Shown piece after piece: positions 63,166-64,000 of a stretch of 64,000 nucleotides of DNA. The notes beneath the pieces were generated by a model that was not told the DNA's origin, searched no databases, and saw only the letters and a list, made by a program, of their open reading frames with translations. Positions within the stretch are counted from its first letter, which is position 1, and each line of letters starts with the position of its first letter. This DNA is from Sesamum alatum (taxonomy: Eukaryota; Streptophyta; Magnoliopsida; Lamiales; Pedaliaceae). The translations under genes and the position numbers were made by a program. Where the stretch lies: NCBI GenBank assembly GCA_034509735.1, contig JACGWO010000005.1, positions 28,736,479 through 28,800,478 on the forward strand, read 5' to 3'.

Positions 63166-63290
63166 TTTATAGAGTTAATTAAACTTAAACCCTATTAGAA
63201 ATGCAAATTACACTTTTTCCTAAAAAAAAATTGGAATTATACTTACATTCTTTTCAAAATTCTCCGTTTACACCTTACCCATTACGTTAG
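63166..63290. mobile_element. Truncated MITE related to 40940-41416
   Basis: GTTAATTAAACTTAAACCCT...AAATTACACTTTTTCC and TCTCCGTTTACACCTTACC match the left arm of the foldback element at 40940. The right arm is absent. Confidence 0.55.
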
Positions 63291-63699
63291 ATAATTTGTA
63301 TATTTGCAATCTCATAAGGTGTCGATTTTGGGACGTGGTAATAACCATGGTAAGACTTTGAGTGAGAAATAGAGGAAAAGAGGTTTGTGGCTGTGGGAAA
63401 CGCACACACGACTTCTTCAGGCAATTCCATGTGCCCACATGCTTCCGCCTCTCTCATTACCACCACTGCTTTCACTCCACACACACTAACATCTACATTC
63501 ACACACTACACACAGTCTCCCCCTCTTAATTATTTCTTCTCTTCTCGTTTCCAAATTTGCCACTAATCCCTTATGGCTTAAAGTCAAAACCAAGACAATC
63601 CCAGGAATATCCTACTCCTCTACAGCCCACATACACGTACATCTGCGTATGTTTATGTAACACCATTCGAGTAAAGCTACAAGAAAAACGCACACACAA
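63291..63699 (+). promoter_or_regulatory. Upstream region and leader of kinase gene
   Basis: It contains CT-rich stretches (CTCTTAATTATTTCTTCTCTTCTCG at 63520-63548) typical of plant 5' leaders. No certain TATA box was seen. The minus-strand open frame over 63571-63984 is a shadow of the kinase exon. Confidence 0.35.
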
Positions 63700-64000
63700 A
63701 TGGAGAAGAGCAGTGATGGGTTCGTGAGAGCAGATCAGATCGATTTGAAAAGCTTGGATGAGCAGCTGGAGAGGCACTTGAACAGGGTATTGACTATGGA
63801 GAAGAACAAGAAGAAGAATCAAGATGATTACTCCAACTCCGCTGCGGCGGCGGCGGCGATCCCTATGTTCGCCGCCCCTGCGGCCACCACCACCGTCAGG
63901 AGGCAGAGGCACGACTGGGAGATTGACCCCTCTAAACTGATCATTAAAGGTGTGATCGCCCGTGGCACCTTTGGGACCGTCCACCGCGGCGTTTATGACG
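63700..64000 (+). CDS. Raf-like protein kinase (MRK1/STY13-like), N-terminal part
   Basis: A soluble serine/threonine or dual-specificity kinase of the plant Raf-like MAPKKK group that transfers phosphate from ATP to proteins. The frame starts MEKSSDGFVRADQIDLKSLD at 63700, continues with DEQLERHLNRVLTMEKNKKK, a six-alanine run (GCN repeat at 63840-63858), then RHDWEIDPSKLIIKGVIARG and TFGTVHRGVYD at the window edge. The ADQIDLKSLDEQLERHL and WEIDPSKL motifs before the glycine-rich loop are hallmarks of the MRK1/STY13-like family. The catalytic lysine and activation loop lie beyond the window. No earlier in-frame ATG with good support was seen. About 100 codons are present. Confidence 0.9.
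   Translation, partial: MEKSSDGFVRADQIDLKSLDEQLERHLNRVLTMEKNKKKNQDDYSNSAAAAAAIPMFAAPAATTTVRRQRHDWEIDPSKLIIKGVIARGTFGTVHRGVYD

Noticed and set aside
63571..63984. 137-codon minus-strand open frame
   Set aside because: Antisense shadow of the kinase first exon, whose plus-strand frame matches a known family.

Overview
The window is nuclear DNA of a flowering plant, most likely a eudicot. The evidence is a split plant gene for mitochondrial NADPH:adrenodoxin/ferredoxin oxidoreductase, the start of a plant Raf-like (MRK1/STY13-type) protein kinase gene, a scrap of plastid rpl16, and a plant-type mix of Ty1/copia, Ty3/gypsy, LINE, hAT, CACTA, Helitron and foldback (MITE-like) elements. No bacterial, viral or CRISPR-type system was found. 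Only two host genes are supported; most of the remainder is mobile or repeated DNA. The species cannot be named from this sequence.

Layout. 1-1686: minus-strand Ty3/gypsy gag, primer-binding site and an LTR whose two ends are long inverted repeats. 2644-4200: a foldback element holding a 500-N gap next to a plastid rpl16 fragment; a 149-bp flank repeated on both sides suggests an assembly fault. 5259-6238: a second, nested foldback. 6374-20343: an approximately 14-kb head-to-tail array of minus-strand Helitrons. One of them carries a multi-exon open frame made of duplicated 24-codon phase-1 exons. 20362-23912: a CACTA element carrying spliced-looking host-like exons. 24437-34455: two broken copia elements joined together (call them D and B). 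34456-40620: a LINE fragment fused into a Ty3/gypsy element (E).

41670-47640: the oxidoreductase gene on the minus strand, 13 coding exons and 484 codons, with no disabling lesion seen. Its likely promoter has TGGGCY (site II) motifs, common in nuclear genes for mitochondrial proteins.

49023-56680: a LINE split by an LTR element (C), which is related to B and has a very GC-rich hairpin leader, and by a hAT element. 56968-63119: a short Helitron split by a nearly complete but inactivated copia element (F) with matching 5-bp target duplications. 63700-64000: the first exon of the kinase gene, running off the window.

The two host genes have unrelated roles. Expression of the mobile elements is unlikely: every retrotransposon reading frame seen is broken, and the DNA elements show no transposase.
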